From NCBI RefSeq assembly GCF_900101115.1, contig NZ_FNFU01000008.1, positions 1 through 64,000 of the forward strand: a DNA stretch of 64,000 nt. The letters are read 5' to 3'. The stretch comes from Cryobacterium psychrotolerans (GTDB taxonomy: Bacteria > Actinomycetota > Actinomycetes > Actinomycetales > Microbacteriaceae). The notes under the pieces are model-generated. The model did no database searches. It was given only the letters and a program-made list of their open reading frames with translations, and was not told where the DNA came from. Within the stretch, counting starts at the first letter, position 1. Each line of letters opens with the position of its first letter. Both the position numbers and the translations under genes were made by a program. Positions 50,779 to 59,716 of this stretch are shown in pieces.

Positions 50779-53538
50779 ATGCTGTCTACTGAACGCTCGA
50801 CACATGCCACCCGGGGTTCAGCTCGACGGCGCTTTGCCGCCATTCTCGCTGCCGGAGCGCTCGTTGCGGCATCCATCACCGTGCCTGCGGCCGCGTACGC
50901 CGAGGTCGGCGCCTCGACCGATCCCGTCGCCTTCGGGGATGTCGGGCTGGAGGCCTGCGTCGCCAACCAACTTGGCATCGGCGCCGGAACCGCCGTCACG
51001 CAGGGCGACCTGGGCCTGCTCACAGCGCTCGATTGCCCTGGCGCGGACATCTCCGACCTGGGTCCGCTGCAGTTCGCCACGAACCTGATGACCCTGAACG
51101 TCGCCGGCAACGCCATCACCGACCTGACGGCCCTCGCCGGCCTGAGCCACCTCACTGACGTGACCCTGACCGATCAGGTTGTGCCGCTGGCGGATGCGCT
51201 CGCCGGCCTCGCTGTTGACCTTCCTGTCCTGGCGGGCGCGCACGGCGAGGCGATTGTCCTTGATGTCTCCAGCTCGTCTGGAACGGTGGGAACCGTCGCC
51301 GGCAATGCTGTGACCTGGGCGTGCGCGGGTGCCGGCCGACTGGACTGGCTTGCCACGGTCCCCCTCGGCGACCTGGGAGCGACGACGACCTTCACCGGCA
51401 GCATGCTCCAACAGGTCGCTCAGGGAACTGCTCCGGCCTGCGCCCTGACCGCTTCGCCGTCGCCCATCATCAAGGGAACCCCGCGAAGTGGCCAGACGCT
51501 GACGGTTAGCCCGGGGTCCTGGGCGCCGGAGCCGATTGCACTGGCCACGCAGTGGAAGAGCGCCGGGGTCGCGATACCAGGGGCCACGGCATCGACCTAC
51601 GTGGTTCTGGCCACGGATGCCGGAAAAGCAATCACCGTCACCGTGACGGGGTCGAAGCTCGGCTACACCAGCATGGCCCGGACGAGTGCCGCGTTGACAA
51701 TGGAAAGCACACTCACCGCTTCGCCGACGCCGACGGTTTCCGGCACGCGCCGGGTCGGTCAGGTGCTCACCGCGACCGCCGGGTCGTGGACTCCGACGGT
51801 CGTGACCCTTGCCTACCAATGGAAGCGGAATGGTGTTGCGATCCCGGGGGCGACAACGAGCACCTACAAGCTGGTCACAGTCGATGCCGGAACCCAGGTC
51901 ACGGCCGTTGTGACGGGCTACAAGAGCGGCTACACCACCGTCTCGCGGACCAGCGCCGCCGCCTCGATTGAGAAGCTGCTCACGGCGAGTCCGGTTCCCT
52001 CGATCTCGGGCACCGGCCGCGTTGGAAGGACGCTGACCGCCAACCCGGGATCCTGGACGCCGGCCACGGTGACCCTCGCGTACCGGTGGAAGCGCGACGG
52101 CGCCGGCATAACAGGAGCCACGGCATCGACCTACGTGGTCGTCGCTGCGGACGCCGGCCGATCGATCACGGTCACCGTGGCGGGCAGCAAATCCGGCTAC
52201 ACCTCCGTTAGCCGGACGAGCGCGGCGCTGCGGATCGAGAAGCCGCTCACGGCTACGCCGACGCCGACCGTTTCCGGCACCCGCCGGGTCGGCCAGGTGC
52301 TCACCGCGACCGCGGGGTCCTGGACTCCGACGGTCGTGACCCTTGCCTACCAATGGAAGCGGAATGGTGTTGCGATCCCGGGGGCGACAACGAGCACCTA
52401 CAAGCTGGTCACAGCGGATGCCGGAACCCAGGTCACGGCCGTTGTGACGGGCTCCAAGAGCGGCTACACCCCCGTCTCACGGACCAGCGCCGCCGCCTCG
52501 ATTGAGAAGCTGCTCACCGCGACTCCGGTTCCCTCGATCTCGGGCACCGGCCGCGTTGGAAGGACGCTGACCGCCAAGCCCGGATCCTGGACGCCGGCCA
52601 CGGTGACCCTTGCGTACCGGTGGAAGCGCGACGGCGCCAGTATTTCCGGCGCGACGGCGTCCACGTACACGCTCGTCACGGCGGACGCCGGCCGGTTGAT
52701 CACGGTCACCGTCTCGGGCAGCAAGTCCGGCTACACCACAGCCTCCCGGACCAGCCCCGCGTTGAAGGTCGAGAAGCTGCTGACGGCCGCCCCGACTCCC
52801 ACCATCTCCGGCGTGGCTGCAACCGCCAGGAAGCTCACGGCGAACCCGGGGATCTGGAGTCCGTCTCCTGTCGTGCTCACCTATCAGTGGATGCGCAACG
52901 GCATCGTCATCTCGGGCGCAACAGCCTCGACGTATGTTCCCTCTGGCCCCGATGTCGGCAAGCGGATTTCGGTTGTCGTTCGCGGTTCGAAGCTGGGCTA
53001 CACATCGAAGTCGAGGGTGTCAGCGGCGACGGCAGCCATCGTGATTTCCACTGCAATTCCGAGTGACGGCACCTACCGCATGGGCTATGGCCTGTCTGCG
53101 GGAACGTATGTCACCCGTGCGGCCACTGCCGGCTGCTACTGGGAACGCCTCTCCGGCTTCGACGGCTTGTTCGACAGCATCATCACGAACGACTACGGCT
53201 CCGGTCAGCGCATCGTGACGATTTCCGCGAGTGATGCGGGCTTCAGCACGTCGGACTGCGGCTCCTGGATTCGTTTGAAGGACGCGACCTTTACCCCCAG
53301 GACCACGGTGCCGAGTGTGGGGCTGTTCTCGGTCGCGCGCCAGATCATGCCGGGACTTTACTCGGCTCCCGGGGGCGACGGCTGCTACTGGGAGACCCTG
53401 TCCGGCTTCGAGGGCGGCTTCGACCCGATCATCGCGAACGACTTCTCCTTCTACGAGCGGCAGATCGTGCGCATTGACTCCTGGGCCGTCGGATTCCAAA
53501 CTGAGGACTGCGGCGCGTGGACGCGCATCGGTGACTGA
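50779..53538 (+). CDS. large secreted Ig-like repeat protein with paired Cys C-terminal modules
   Basis: 919 residues from ATG at 50779 (GGGGGAA upstream). Signal peptide at about residues 14-41 (ARRRFAAILAAGALVAASITVPAAAYA). A short leucine-rich region follows near 90-140 (LGPLQFATNLMTLNVAGNAITDLTALAGLSHLTDV). Six Ig-like repeats of exactly 89 residues begin at residue 223, each with a PxPTxSGTxRVGxxLTAxPGSWTP opening, YQWKRNG core and ISVTVxGSKxGYTS end. Two C-terminal modules of about 70 residues (GCYWERLSGFDG ... DCGSWIRL) close the protein. It has the look of an adhesin or wall-associated surface protein. No sortase motif is seen. Confidence 0.85.
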   Translation: MLSTERSTHATRGSARRRFAAILAAGALVAASITVPAAAYAEVGASTDPVAFGDVGLEACVANQLGIGAGTAVTQGDLGLLTALDCPGADISDLGPLQFATNLMTLNVAGNAITDLTALAGLSHLTDVTLTDQVVPLADALAGLAVDLPVLAGAHGEAIVLDVSSSSGTVGTVAGNAVTWACAGAGRLDWLATVPLGDLGATTTFTGSMLQQVAQGTAPACALTASPSPIIKGTPRSGQTLTVSPGSWAPEPIALATQWKSAGVAIPGATASTYVVLATDAGKAITVTVTGSKLGYTSMARTSAALTMESTLTASPTPTVSGTRRVGQVLTATAGSWTPTVVTLAYQWKRNGVAIPGATTSTYKLVTVDAGTQVTAVVTGYKSGYTTVSRTSAAASIEKLLTASPVPSISGTGRVGRTLTANPGSWTPATVTLAYRWKRDGAGITGATASTYVVVAADAGRSITVTVAGSKSGYTSVSRTSAALRIEKPLTATPTPTVSGTRRVGQVLTATAGSWTPTVVTLAYQWKRNGVAIPGATTSTYKLVTADAGTQVTAVVTGSKSGYTPVSRTSAAASIEKLLTATPVPSISGTGRVGRTLTAKPGSWTPATVTLAYRWKRDGASISGATASTYTLVTADAGRLITVTVSGSKSGYTTASRTSPALKVEKLLTAAPTPTISGVAATARKLTANPGIWSPSPVVLTYQWMRNGIVISGATASTYVPSGPDVGKRISVVVRGSKLGYTSKSRVSAATAAIVISTAIPSDGTYRMGYGLSAGTYVTRAATAGCYWERLSGFDGLFDSIITNDYGSGQRIVTISASDAGFSTSDCGSWIRLKDATFTPRTTVPSVGLFSVARQIMPGLYSAPGGDGCYWETLSGFEGGFDPIIANDFSFYERQIVRIDSWAVGFQTEDCGAWTRIGD
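51445..53043 (+). repeat. six tandem 267-bp repeats inside the surface protein gene
   Basis: Units begin at 51445, 51712, 51979, 52246, 52513 and 52780, each exactly 267 bp (89 codons). Units 2 and 4 are near-identical, as are units 3 and 5, so a 534-bp two-unit block has been duplicated. Units 1 and 6 are the most diverged. Confidence 0.92.
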
Positions 53539-53552
53539 GCCACCGTCGCCGG

Positions 53553-55112
53553 CTAGATCTCGGGCATGAACTCCCGCCAGCCGGCTCGGCGTTCCCCGCG
53601 CGGGTCTGATTCGACGCGATCGACCGTGTCGATGATCAACGTCAGCCGTTCGATCTCGGAGTAAGCGGGCCACGCGTCGTTGACCCGGCCGGTGCACGCG
53701 AACTGCAGCCAGTGGCGGCGCATCCGCTCGCCCGCGCTCGTGTACGGCGCGAGGCCGCCGAGAGCGGTCATGGTGCGCACGTACCGCCCGTTGAGGCTGT
53801 CGAACAGGGCGAACATCTCGATGCCGTGCGTGGCGTCGAGCCCCAGCACGCGCATGAGCCGGGGTGCCACGTCGAACCGGTACACGTGCACGCGTGCGAC
53901 CCGCGAATGGTGTTCGCCCACCAGCATGCTCGGGTACCAGAATGCGTAGTCCCCACCGAAATCGGAGGCGGGTCGCTTCAACGGGAGCCCCGGGTAGGCG
54001 TTCCTCATCGCGTCGTGGGAGCTCGCCGGCGCCTGCTCGAAGATCGCCTGGATGCGACCCGGCGACTTCGGCAGGATGTCCAGCCGGCCCCGAAACACGG
54101 AGCCCTCCCGGTCGTTGGTGCCGATGATCAGCGGCACCCGGTGCGCGCGGCCGTGCCGGAACGCGTCGAGGGGCCGTTCGGGCAGGAAGTCGCCGTCCAC
54201 CACCGGGGCCATGCAGAACGTGCCGGGGGTCGTGACCGGCGTGCGCATCTGCAGCACCAGGCCGGCCCGGACGAGGTCGACCGCGTCGGCCGTGGTGAGC
54301 AGGTCAGCCGGCGAGGCCAGGGAATCGTCCCCGGGGTGCAGGGCACGCAGCTCCTCGACGAATTCCGCCGCCCATGCGGCGGTGACCTCGCGTGAGTAGG
54401 CGGCGTTGGATGGCGCGCTCTGGGCGATGCCGCGGGCGAACAGGCCGCGGGCGGCCGGTGTCGTCATCAGGGTGATCACGGCGTTCCCGCCGGCCGATTC
54501 GCCGATCAGTGTGACGTTGTTCGGGTCCCCGCCGAAGCCGCGGATGTTGGCGCGCACCCATTCGAGCGCGGCCACCTGGTCACGCAGCCCGAGGCTGCTC
54601 TCGATCGGGCGTTCCAGCGTCGAGTAGCGGGTGAAGTCGAGGTAGCCGAGCGCGCCCAGCCGGTAGTTGAAGCTGCCGTAGACGACCCTGCCGGTCCGCA
54701 CGAAGCCCTCACCCTGGCCGGTGAAGTCCTGTGAGGAGCCCACCGTGTAGCCGCCGCCATGGATGAACACCATCACCGGCATGCCCAGACGCTTCCGGGG
54801 GATCACCGCGGCGGTCAGCACGTTGATCGTCAGGCAGTCTTCCCCGGACGGCACCTTCGGCGAGGCGCCCCGGAACTGGCCCTTGTAGGCCTGCGGCGCG
54901 ACGTTTCCGAACCGGGAGGCGTCGCGGATGCCGGGCCACGGAACGACCGGCTGCGGCGCGCGAAACCTCCGTTCACCTACCGGCGGCGCGGCGTAGGGGA
55001 TTCCCCGCCAGGCGAGTACGCCGCCTGCGCGTGTCCCGCGCACGACCCCGCCGCTGACCCGCACGTCGAGGCGGCTTCGGGGCGGTGACGGGGCATCGAC
55101 TCTGACCAGCAT
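53553..55112 (-). CDS. carboxylesterase type B family protein
   Basis: 519 residues. N-terminal GVVRGTRAGGVLAWRGIPYAAPPVGERRF, the EDCLTINV motif near residue 95, oxyanion HGGGY, and nucleophile Ser in IGESAGGNAVITLM near residue 205. Charge-relay Glu is probably in GTNDREGSV and His in a C-terminal GGLAPYTSAGERMRRHW region, though the classical triad His is not obvious. It hydrolyses carboxylic esters. No signal peptide. It is followed by a flavoprotein gene upstream in the same orientation, 5 bases apart. Confidence 0.9.
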   Translation of the reverse strand: MLVRVDAPSPPRSRLDVRVSGGVVRGTRAGGVLAWRGIPYAAPPVGERRFRAPQPVVPWPGIRDASRFGNVAPQAYKGQFRGASPKVPSGEDCLTINVLTAAVIPRKRLGMPVMVFIHGGGYTVGSSQDFTGQGEGFVRTGRVVYGSFNYRLGALGYLDFTRYSTLERPIESSLGLRDQVAALEWVRANIRGFGGDPNNVTLIGESAGGNAVITLMTTPAARGLFARGIAQSAPSNAAYSREVTAAWAAEFVEELRALHPGDDSLASPADLLTTADAVDLVRAGLVLQMRTPVTTPGTFCMAPVVDGDFLPERPLDAFRHGRAHRVPLIIGTNDREGSVFRGRLDILPKSPGRIQAIFEQAPASSHDAMRNAYPGLPLKRPASDFGGDYAFWYPSMLVGEHHSRVARVHVYRFDVAPRLMRVLGLDATHGIEMFALFDSLNGRYVRTMTALGGLAPYTSAGERMRRHWLQFACTGRVNDAWPAYSEIERLTLIIDTVDRVESDPRGERRAGWREFMPEI

Positions 55113-55117
55113 GGCCG

Positions 55118-55852
55118 TTACCGATGCTCCGGGTTCGGCTCGAAGCCGAAGCGTTCACCGCTGGCCCAGTCCTGCGGCAGGTTGCCGTAGGCGGGGACGC
55201 CGCCGTTGGCCTTGAGGATCGCGGCGAGGTGCATGAGGTTCCAGGTCATGAAGGTCGTGTTGCGGTTGGTGAAGTCGTTGTCCGGCCCGCCCGAACCGGG
55301 GTCGAGGTAGTTCGGGCCGGGGCCGATCTCGCCGATCCAGCCGACATCCGCGGCCGGCGGGATCGTGTAGCCGATGTGCTGCAGGCTGTAGAGAACGTTT
55401 GCCGCGCAGTGCTTGACGCCGTCCTCGTTGCCGGTGATGATGGCCCCGCCGACCTTGCCGTAGTAGATGTATTGCCCGTCGTCGTTCACCTCGCCTGACA
55501 TCGCATAGAGGCGCTCGATGATCCGCTTCGTGACCGAGCCGTTGTCGCCGAGCCAGATCGGGCCGCCGATCACCAGGATGTCGGAGGTGAGCACCTTGTC
55601 GAAGAGCGCCGGCCAGGCATCCGTCGCCCAGCCGTGCTCGGTCATGTCGGGATGAACGCCCGTCGCGATCTCATGGTCGATGGCGCGGATCGTCTCGACA
55701 TAGACGCCCTGCCCCCGCATCAGGTTCGCACTCAGGCCGATGAGACCCTGCGTGTTGCTGATTTCCGGGCTCTTCTTGAGTGTGCAGTTGATGAAGAGCG
55801 CGCGGAGCCCCGTGTAGTCGAAGGATGCCTGGGTGTTGCGCTTCTCCATCAT
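55118..55852 (-). CDS. flavodoxin-family / NADPH-dependent FMN reductase-like protein
   Basis: 244 residues. A flavodoxin-like fold is indicated by ALFINCTLKKSPEISNT at residues 18-34, the phosphate/FMN loop ILVIGGPIWLGDNGSVTKRIIERLYAMSG near 92-120 and KVGGAIITGNEDGVKHCAANVLYSLQHIGYTIPP. It probably reduces quinones or flavins. It is the leading gene of a two-gene unit with the esterase. The C-terminus (WASGERFGFEPNPEHR) is longer than the core fold needs. Confidence 0.85.
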   Translation of the reverse strand: MMEKRNTQASFDYTGLRALFINCTLKKSPEISNTQGLIGLSANLMRGQGVYVETIRAIDHEIATGVHPDMTEHGWATDAWPALFDKVLTSDILVIGGPIWLGDNGSVTKRIIERLYAMSGEVNDDGQYIYYGKVGGAIITGNEDGVKHCAANVLYSLQHIGYTIPPAADVGWIGEIGPGPNYLDPGSGGPDNDFTNRNTTFMTWNLMHLAAILKANGGVPAYGNLPQDWASGERFGFEPNPEHR

Positions 55853-56026
55853 GTCGTCAGTTTTGCACCGGCCGTTGGAGCCGGATAGGGGTCCGGGAGC
55901 GCCTCGGAAGCACGCCGCCAGCGGTCGCCCGGCCCGGCGCCCGCCACCGGTGGACGTGGGAGGGTCCCGTTTCCTGTTATAGTTTCTAAGTTGTCTTCGA
56001 GCGTTTCAGCTGGAAAACACGCCAAC

Positions 56027-56102
56027 GCGCCCGTAGCTCAACGGATAGAGCATCTGACTACGGATTAGAAGGTTGGGGGTTCGAATCCCTCCGGGCGCAC
56101 CA
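56027..56102 (+). tRNA. tRNA-Arg (anticodon ACG), CCA encoded
   Basis: The acceptor stem GCGCCCG pairs with CGGGCGC (56092-56098), discriminator A, then encoded CCA. Anticodon stem TCTGA/TTAGA with loop CTACGGA gives anticodon ACG, which becomes ICG after deamination by TadA, encoded at 60883. A TATAGT box at 55978-55983 may be its -10. A terminator follows. Confidence 0.97.
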
Positions 56103-56107
56103 CGCGG

Positions 56108-56152
56108 AAAGCCCCTCCCGCCAGTGTTTCTGCTGGAGAGTGGGGCTTTTTT
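56108..56152 (+). terminator. Rho-independent terminator of tRNA-Arg
   Basis: AAAGCCCC and GGGGCTTT form the stem ends, with an inner CCAG/CTGG pair, and a run of six T follows. It may also work for the minus-strand gene ending at 56188. Confidence 0.8.
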
Positions 56153-56187
56153 CCTGCCCGGGCACGTCTGGCGCGAACGCGACAGCG

Positions 56188-57387
56188 TCAGCCGACCAGC
56201 GCCCCGCGTCTCAGCTCGCCCTGCACGGCGAGGGCCAGCTCACGCAGCAGCACCAGGTCGATCTCGCCGGACGGCCGAGGCATCGGATCGAACACGCACA
56301 GCGCGCCGATCCGCTCACCGGATGCCGATTCCACCGGGAATCCGGCGTAGAAGCGGATGTAAGGTTCCCCGATCACAAGCGGATTGGCGCGGAACAGCGG
56401 GTCCGTCCGGGCGTCGGCCACGACCAGCGGCCCCGGGTCTCGAATCGTCACATCCGAGAAGGAACAACTGCGGGGGATTTCCTGGGGAAGCGTACCGACG
56501 TTGGCCTTGTCCCACTGCCGGTCATGGTCGGTCACGGTGAACGCCGCCCAGCGAGTGCCGAACGAGCGCTGCGCCAGTGCGACGATTCGGGTGAAGCGCT
56601 CTTCGGGATCCGTGTCCAGGATGCCCAGCCCGTCAACGGCGCGCTGGCGCGCCTCCTCGAGCCCACGGACGTCCTGGGGCGCAGCTTCCGGGGCGGGGGA
56701 GGCATCGCCAGGGGCGAGGTGCCCGGCGTCGAGGGGCGCGGCCATCGAGTCGGCCAGGAGCTCGGCCCAATTGCGATAATCCGTGGCCGATCGGAAGCGG
56801 CCGGGCTCACCTCGGGCCGCGGCCGTCATGGCGATGAACGTCGTCCGCGGGAGGGTCTGGCAGACCTCCGCTGTCACCCGGTCCAGTGCCGCGGCGTGCC
56901 GTGCGCCCACCGAGCCGAGCAGGGAGTCGAAAACGGGGATCGAGCGGATGGGCTGGTTGCCCAACATGAAGATGTGCGTGGTCCGCGAGGTCTCCTGTTC
57001 GAGAAGTCGCAGCAACGCCGTCAACTCGCGGCGCCAGACCCGCACCGATGTCAGGTTGAGGGCGTCCCGAGCGCCGAGCGTGATGACGATGGCGTCGAAA
57101 CGACAGAGCCGGAGCGCCGTCAGCTCGCGGGGAGCCGTGCCGAGGGATGTTGCCGGGCCGGCCGCCAGGTCGACGTCGACGCCCCGCCCGGAACGGGCCG
57201 AGAGCGCCCTGGCCAGGGCGCCGGGCAGGGCGAGGTCGTGGCTGAGCACGCCCCAGCCGAGCGCCGGGCCGCTGCCGAAGATGAGGATCCGATCGCTGTC
57301 GGTGCCGGGGGAGTGGGCCTGGGGCGCATCCATGGGCCGCGGAATGTCACGGTAGGCCCGTGATCGCGCGGCAACGAAGGTCTTCAT
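56188..57387 (-). CDS. SGNH/GDSL-hydrolase-like domain fused to a GAF domain
   Basis: About 399 residues from ATG at 57387; the start is uncertain and could be as far upstream as GTG 57510. The N-terminal half (RILIFGSGPALGWGVLSHDLALPGALARALSA, FDAIVITLGARDALNLTSVRVWRREL) resembles SGNH/GDSL hydrolases, with Gly-Ser-Gly in place of the usual GDS. The C-terminal half is a GAF domain (LGILDTDPEERFTRIVALAQRSFGTRWAAFTVTDHDRQW, FYAGFPVESASGERIGALCVFD). The hydrolase half may be catalytically altered. A sensor or regulated esterase is possible; no partner is adjacent. Confidence 0.78.
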   Translation of the reverse strand: MKTFVAARSRAYRDIPRPMDAPQAHSPGTDSDRILIFGSGPALGWGVLSHDLALPGALARALSARSGRGVDVDLAAGPATSLGTAPRELTALRLCRFDAIVITLGARDALNLTSVRVWRRELTALLRLLEQETSRTTHIFMLGNQPIRSIPVFDSLLGSVGARHAAALDRVTAEVCQTLPRTTFIAMTAAARGEPGRFRSATDYRNWAELLADSMAAPLDAGHLAPGDASPAPEAAPQDVRGLEEARQRAVDGLGILDTDPEERFTRIVALAQRSFGTRWAAFTVTDHDRQWDKANVGTLPQEIPRSCSFSDVTIRDPGPLVVADARTDPLFRANPLVIGEPYIRFYAGFPVESASGERIGALCVFDPMPRPSGEIDLVLLRELALAVQGELRRGALVG

Positions 57388-57526
57388 GATCGGAAGGCAG
57401 ACCCACCGCGCCAGTCCTCGCACGATACCCCCTGGAGCCATGCGAACCGGGCGGTTCGACCGAGGCATCGCCGGTGAGACCGTCGTCAGCGAGGGCGCCT
57501 CTTCGCTCACTCTACTGGGCGACGAA

Positions 57527-57718
57527 CTATTCGGAGTCTTTGTGCTCGATCAGGAAGTCCGAGCCGGGAAAGACGACGCTTTCGTGCCCCTCGCTGAAGC
57601 GAACGAGATAAGGGGGCGCCCCCTCCGCCCCGCGCACCTCAATGATTTCGCCGTGGCGATCCGGCGTTTCCACATTCTTACCGCGGATGATGATCCGGTC
57701 CCCTTGTGCTGCGTGCAT
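57527..57718 (-). CDS. DUF1918 domain protein
   Basis: 63 residues. MHAAQGDRIIIRGKNVETPDRHGEIIEVRGAEGAPPYLVRFSEGHESVVFPGSD covers the whole DUF1918 domain, an SH3-like beta barrel found almost only in actinobacteria and of unknown role. ATG at 57718 follows AGGAGG by 8 bases; an in-frame GTG at 57727 lies inside that ribosome site and is less likely. Confidence 0.92.
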   Translation of the reverse strand: MHAAQGDRIIIRGKNVETPDRHGEIIEVRGAEGAPPYLVRFSEGHESVVFPGSDFLIEHKDSE

Positions 57719-57822
57719 CGCACCCACCTCCTGGGCGTAAGGGTACGCCCGGACGCCGGATCGGCACAGGGCACATTCTGGTCACCTCTTCCCAGGACAT
57801 CCGCCGGGTATATTCTTGCGGG

Positions 57823-58242
57823 ATGACTTACGCCAACACGATCGCACTCAACCGTCCCTTCGTCGAAACGGTGGGGATGGTGCGCGAGGCCCTGGGCGCG
57901 CAGGGCTTCGGGATCCTGACCGAGATCGACGTCACGGCCACCTTCACCGCCAAGCTGGGAGCGGATGCGGCGGAGTCGGTCGGCGATTACCTCATCCTCG
58001 GTGCGTGCAATCCCCCGCTCGCGCACCGGGCCATCACAGCGGACCCCGACATGGGTGTCCTGCTTCCCTGCAATGTGGTCGTGCGCCGCGGTCGGGGCGC
58101 GTCCGAAACCATCGTTCAGGCCATTGACCCCGCCACGATGGTGCAGCTGAGCGGCCGGCCGGGGATGCAGGAGATTGCCGACGAGGTCGACGGCAAGCTG
58201 CGCGCCGCGCTGGCATCCCTGGCGGCCGCCGAGGGGCGGTAG
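57823..58242 (+). CDS. DUF302 family protein
   Basis: 139 residues from ATG at 57823. FVETVGMVREALGAQGFGILTEIDVTATFTAKLGADAAE and YLILGACNPPLAHRAITADPDMGVLLPCNVVVRRG are the two conserved blocks of DUF302, whose fold binds hydrophobic or heavy-metal-linked ligands in some members but whose function is unknown. The CNPPLA cysteine and LLPCNVVV cysteine are retained. Confidence 0.9.
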   Translation: MTYANTIALNRPFVETVGMVREALGAQGFGILTEIDVTATFTAKLGADAAESVGDYLILGACNPPLAHRAITADPDMGVLLPCNVVVRRGRGASETIVQAIDPATMVQLSGRPGMQEIADEVDGKLRAALASLAAAEGR

Positions 58243-58264
58243 GCCCGGCTCGCGAGGGCCGTGG

Positions 58265-58756
58265 CTACTCCCCGGGCCTCGGGTCGCCGGGTAGAGAGAG
58301 GCGTTCCTGGGGGCTCCCGGTTCTCAGGCGATCGCACAGGTCGGTGAGTTGCATCAGCTCGTCTTCGCTGAGCGCGTCGCCGATGCGATGGGCGATTGAG
58401 GCCATGTGCAGGGCGGCCACCCGGCGGAACAGTGCGAACCCCTCCGTCGTCAGCTCCACGATCGCCCCCCGACGGTCATCCGGGTCACCCCGCTTGCGCA
58501 GGTAGCCGCGGGACACGAGGCGGTCAACGAGTCGGCTCACGCTCGGCTGGGTCAGGAGCACGTTCTTGTTGAGCTCACGCAGGCGGAGGCGCCAGTCGGG
58601 GCGCCTCGAGAGGGTGAACAGCACGTCGTACTCGTTGAAGGAGATCTCCCGGGACGGGAAGTCCTCGGCAAGCCCCCGCATGATGGCCACCTGGGCGCGG
58701 AAAAGTGCCTCCCATGCGCTGACTGCCACGGCTCGATCGGCCACGCGGACTCCCAT
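58265..58756 (-). CDS. MarR-family transcriptional regulator
   Basis: 163 residues. Winged helix LRLRELNKNVLLTQPSVSRLVDRLVSRGYLRKRGDPDDRRGAIVELTTEGFALFRRVAA near residues 57-116, flanked by dimerisation helices. It converges on the DUF302 gene and no target is evident next to it. Start ATG at 58756. Confidence 0.9.
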   Translation of the reverse strand: MGVRVADRAVAVSAWEALFRAQVAIMRGLAEDFPSREISFNEYDVLFTLSRRPDWRLRLRELNKNVLLTQPSVSRLVDRLVSRGYLRKRGDPDDRRGAIVELTTEGFALFRRVAALHMASIAHRIGDALSEDELMQLTDLCDRLRTGSPQERLSLPGDPRPGE

Positions 58757-58943
58757 CCCTGACCTCTAAGGATAGGGACTGAGCCGGGAATCTCGGCGCA
58801 GGCTGCGCGCGAAAACTCCTCGGAGAATATCGGGACGATGTCTGGCGCTCGTTACTCATTCGTTATATATTCGGAGTGCGTCAAACGTTTGCTGTGGCGG
58901 ATGGCGTGAAATGTGATTGCAGGACACTCTTGGTGCAAGGGAA

Positions 58944-58977
58944 GAGGGTCGGTCGCTTACCTCTGCGACCGGCCCTC
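58944..58977. terminator. hairpin downstream of the winged-helix regulator
   Basis: GAGGGTCGGTCGC pairs with GCGACCGGCCCTC (one G-T wobble) around an 8-base loop, 46 bases beyond the regulator's stop at 59024. A T-rich tail is weak on both strands, so termination is likely but not certain. Confidence 0.6.
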
Positions 58978-59023
58978 AATCACGTTAAGCAGGCCGCGGG
59001 CCCAGCGTCAGCAGGTGTCAGCG

Positions 59024-59716
59024 TCAGAAGATGTCAGGGCTGGGCGTGCTGGCCTGGCGGATGGATACATCCGCGTGGCGGTCGAAGCGGTAGCCGGCGC
59101 CACGGACGGTGCGCACGATGTCCTCGTAACGCCCGAGCTTGGCGCGCAGACGTCGCACGTGCACGTCGATCGTGCGCTCGTTCGGGGCGTCCTCTTCGTC
59201 CGCGGCCGACCAGAGCGAGGAGATCAACTCCGCACGCTCGATCGTGCGTCCCTCGCGCAGCACCAGGTACTGGAGCAGCTCGAATTCCTTGTAGGTGAGT
59301 GACGCGGTCTCGTTGTCGAGGATCACACGCTTGCGGGAGATGTCCACGACGACCCCGCCCGGCGCGCGGTCCGGGTCATCCGCGGGGGCTCGGTGCTGTG
59401 CCAGCGCCGCCGGATCCTGCAGGGCGAGGCGCACGACGTCCACGTCCCGGCCGCCGGCGCCCTCGGGGGCGATGGCGACGGCTGCGTAGGTTTCGGCGGT
59501 GGGGGCCAGGCCGGCCGTCAGAGCCTTGAGCGCCTCGACGATGCGGTGGAGGCTGGTGCCGGCGGCCGCGGCCTTTGCTTCGTCGATGCCGACGTAGAGC
59601 ACGAACCCGCGAGCCTGGGTGCCGTCGGGAACTGCTCGGATGCGGGGTGCAGCGGGGGCGACGTCCTGGCGGGCGACGTGGGCCGAACGGGCGGTGTCGA
59701 TGTGTGCAAGTGACAT
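59024..59716 (-). CDS. OmpR/PhoB-type winged-helix regulator lacking a receiver domain
   Basis: 230 residues. The C-terminal half is a clear Trans_reg_C DNA-binding domain (GGVVVDISRKRVILDNETASLTYKEFELLQYLVLREGRTIERAELISSLW, RTIDVHVRRLRAKLGRYEDIVRTVRGAGYRFD). The N-terminal 110 residues are not a phosphoacceptor receiver: no acidic pocket or conserved Lys can be seen, only an Ala-rich segment with VLYVGIDEAKAAAAG. It is an orphan with no kinase nearby. Three GTGACGC repeats lie about 300 bases upstream. Regulation by a small ligand or expression level is more likely than by phosphorylation. Confidence 0.85.
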   Translation of the reverse strand: MSLAHIDTARSAHVARQDVAPAAPRIRAVPDGTQARGFVLYVGIDEAKAAAAGTSLHRIVEALKALTAGLAPTAETYAAVAIAPEGAGGRDVDVVRLALQDPAALAQHRAPADDPDRAPGGVVVDISRKRVILDNETASLTYKEFELLQYLVLREGRTIERAELISSLWSAADEEDAPNERTIDVHVRRLRAKLGRYEDIVRTVRGAGYRFDRHADVSIRQASTPSPDIF

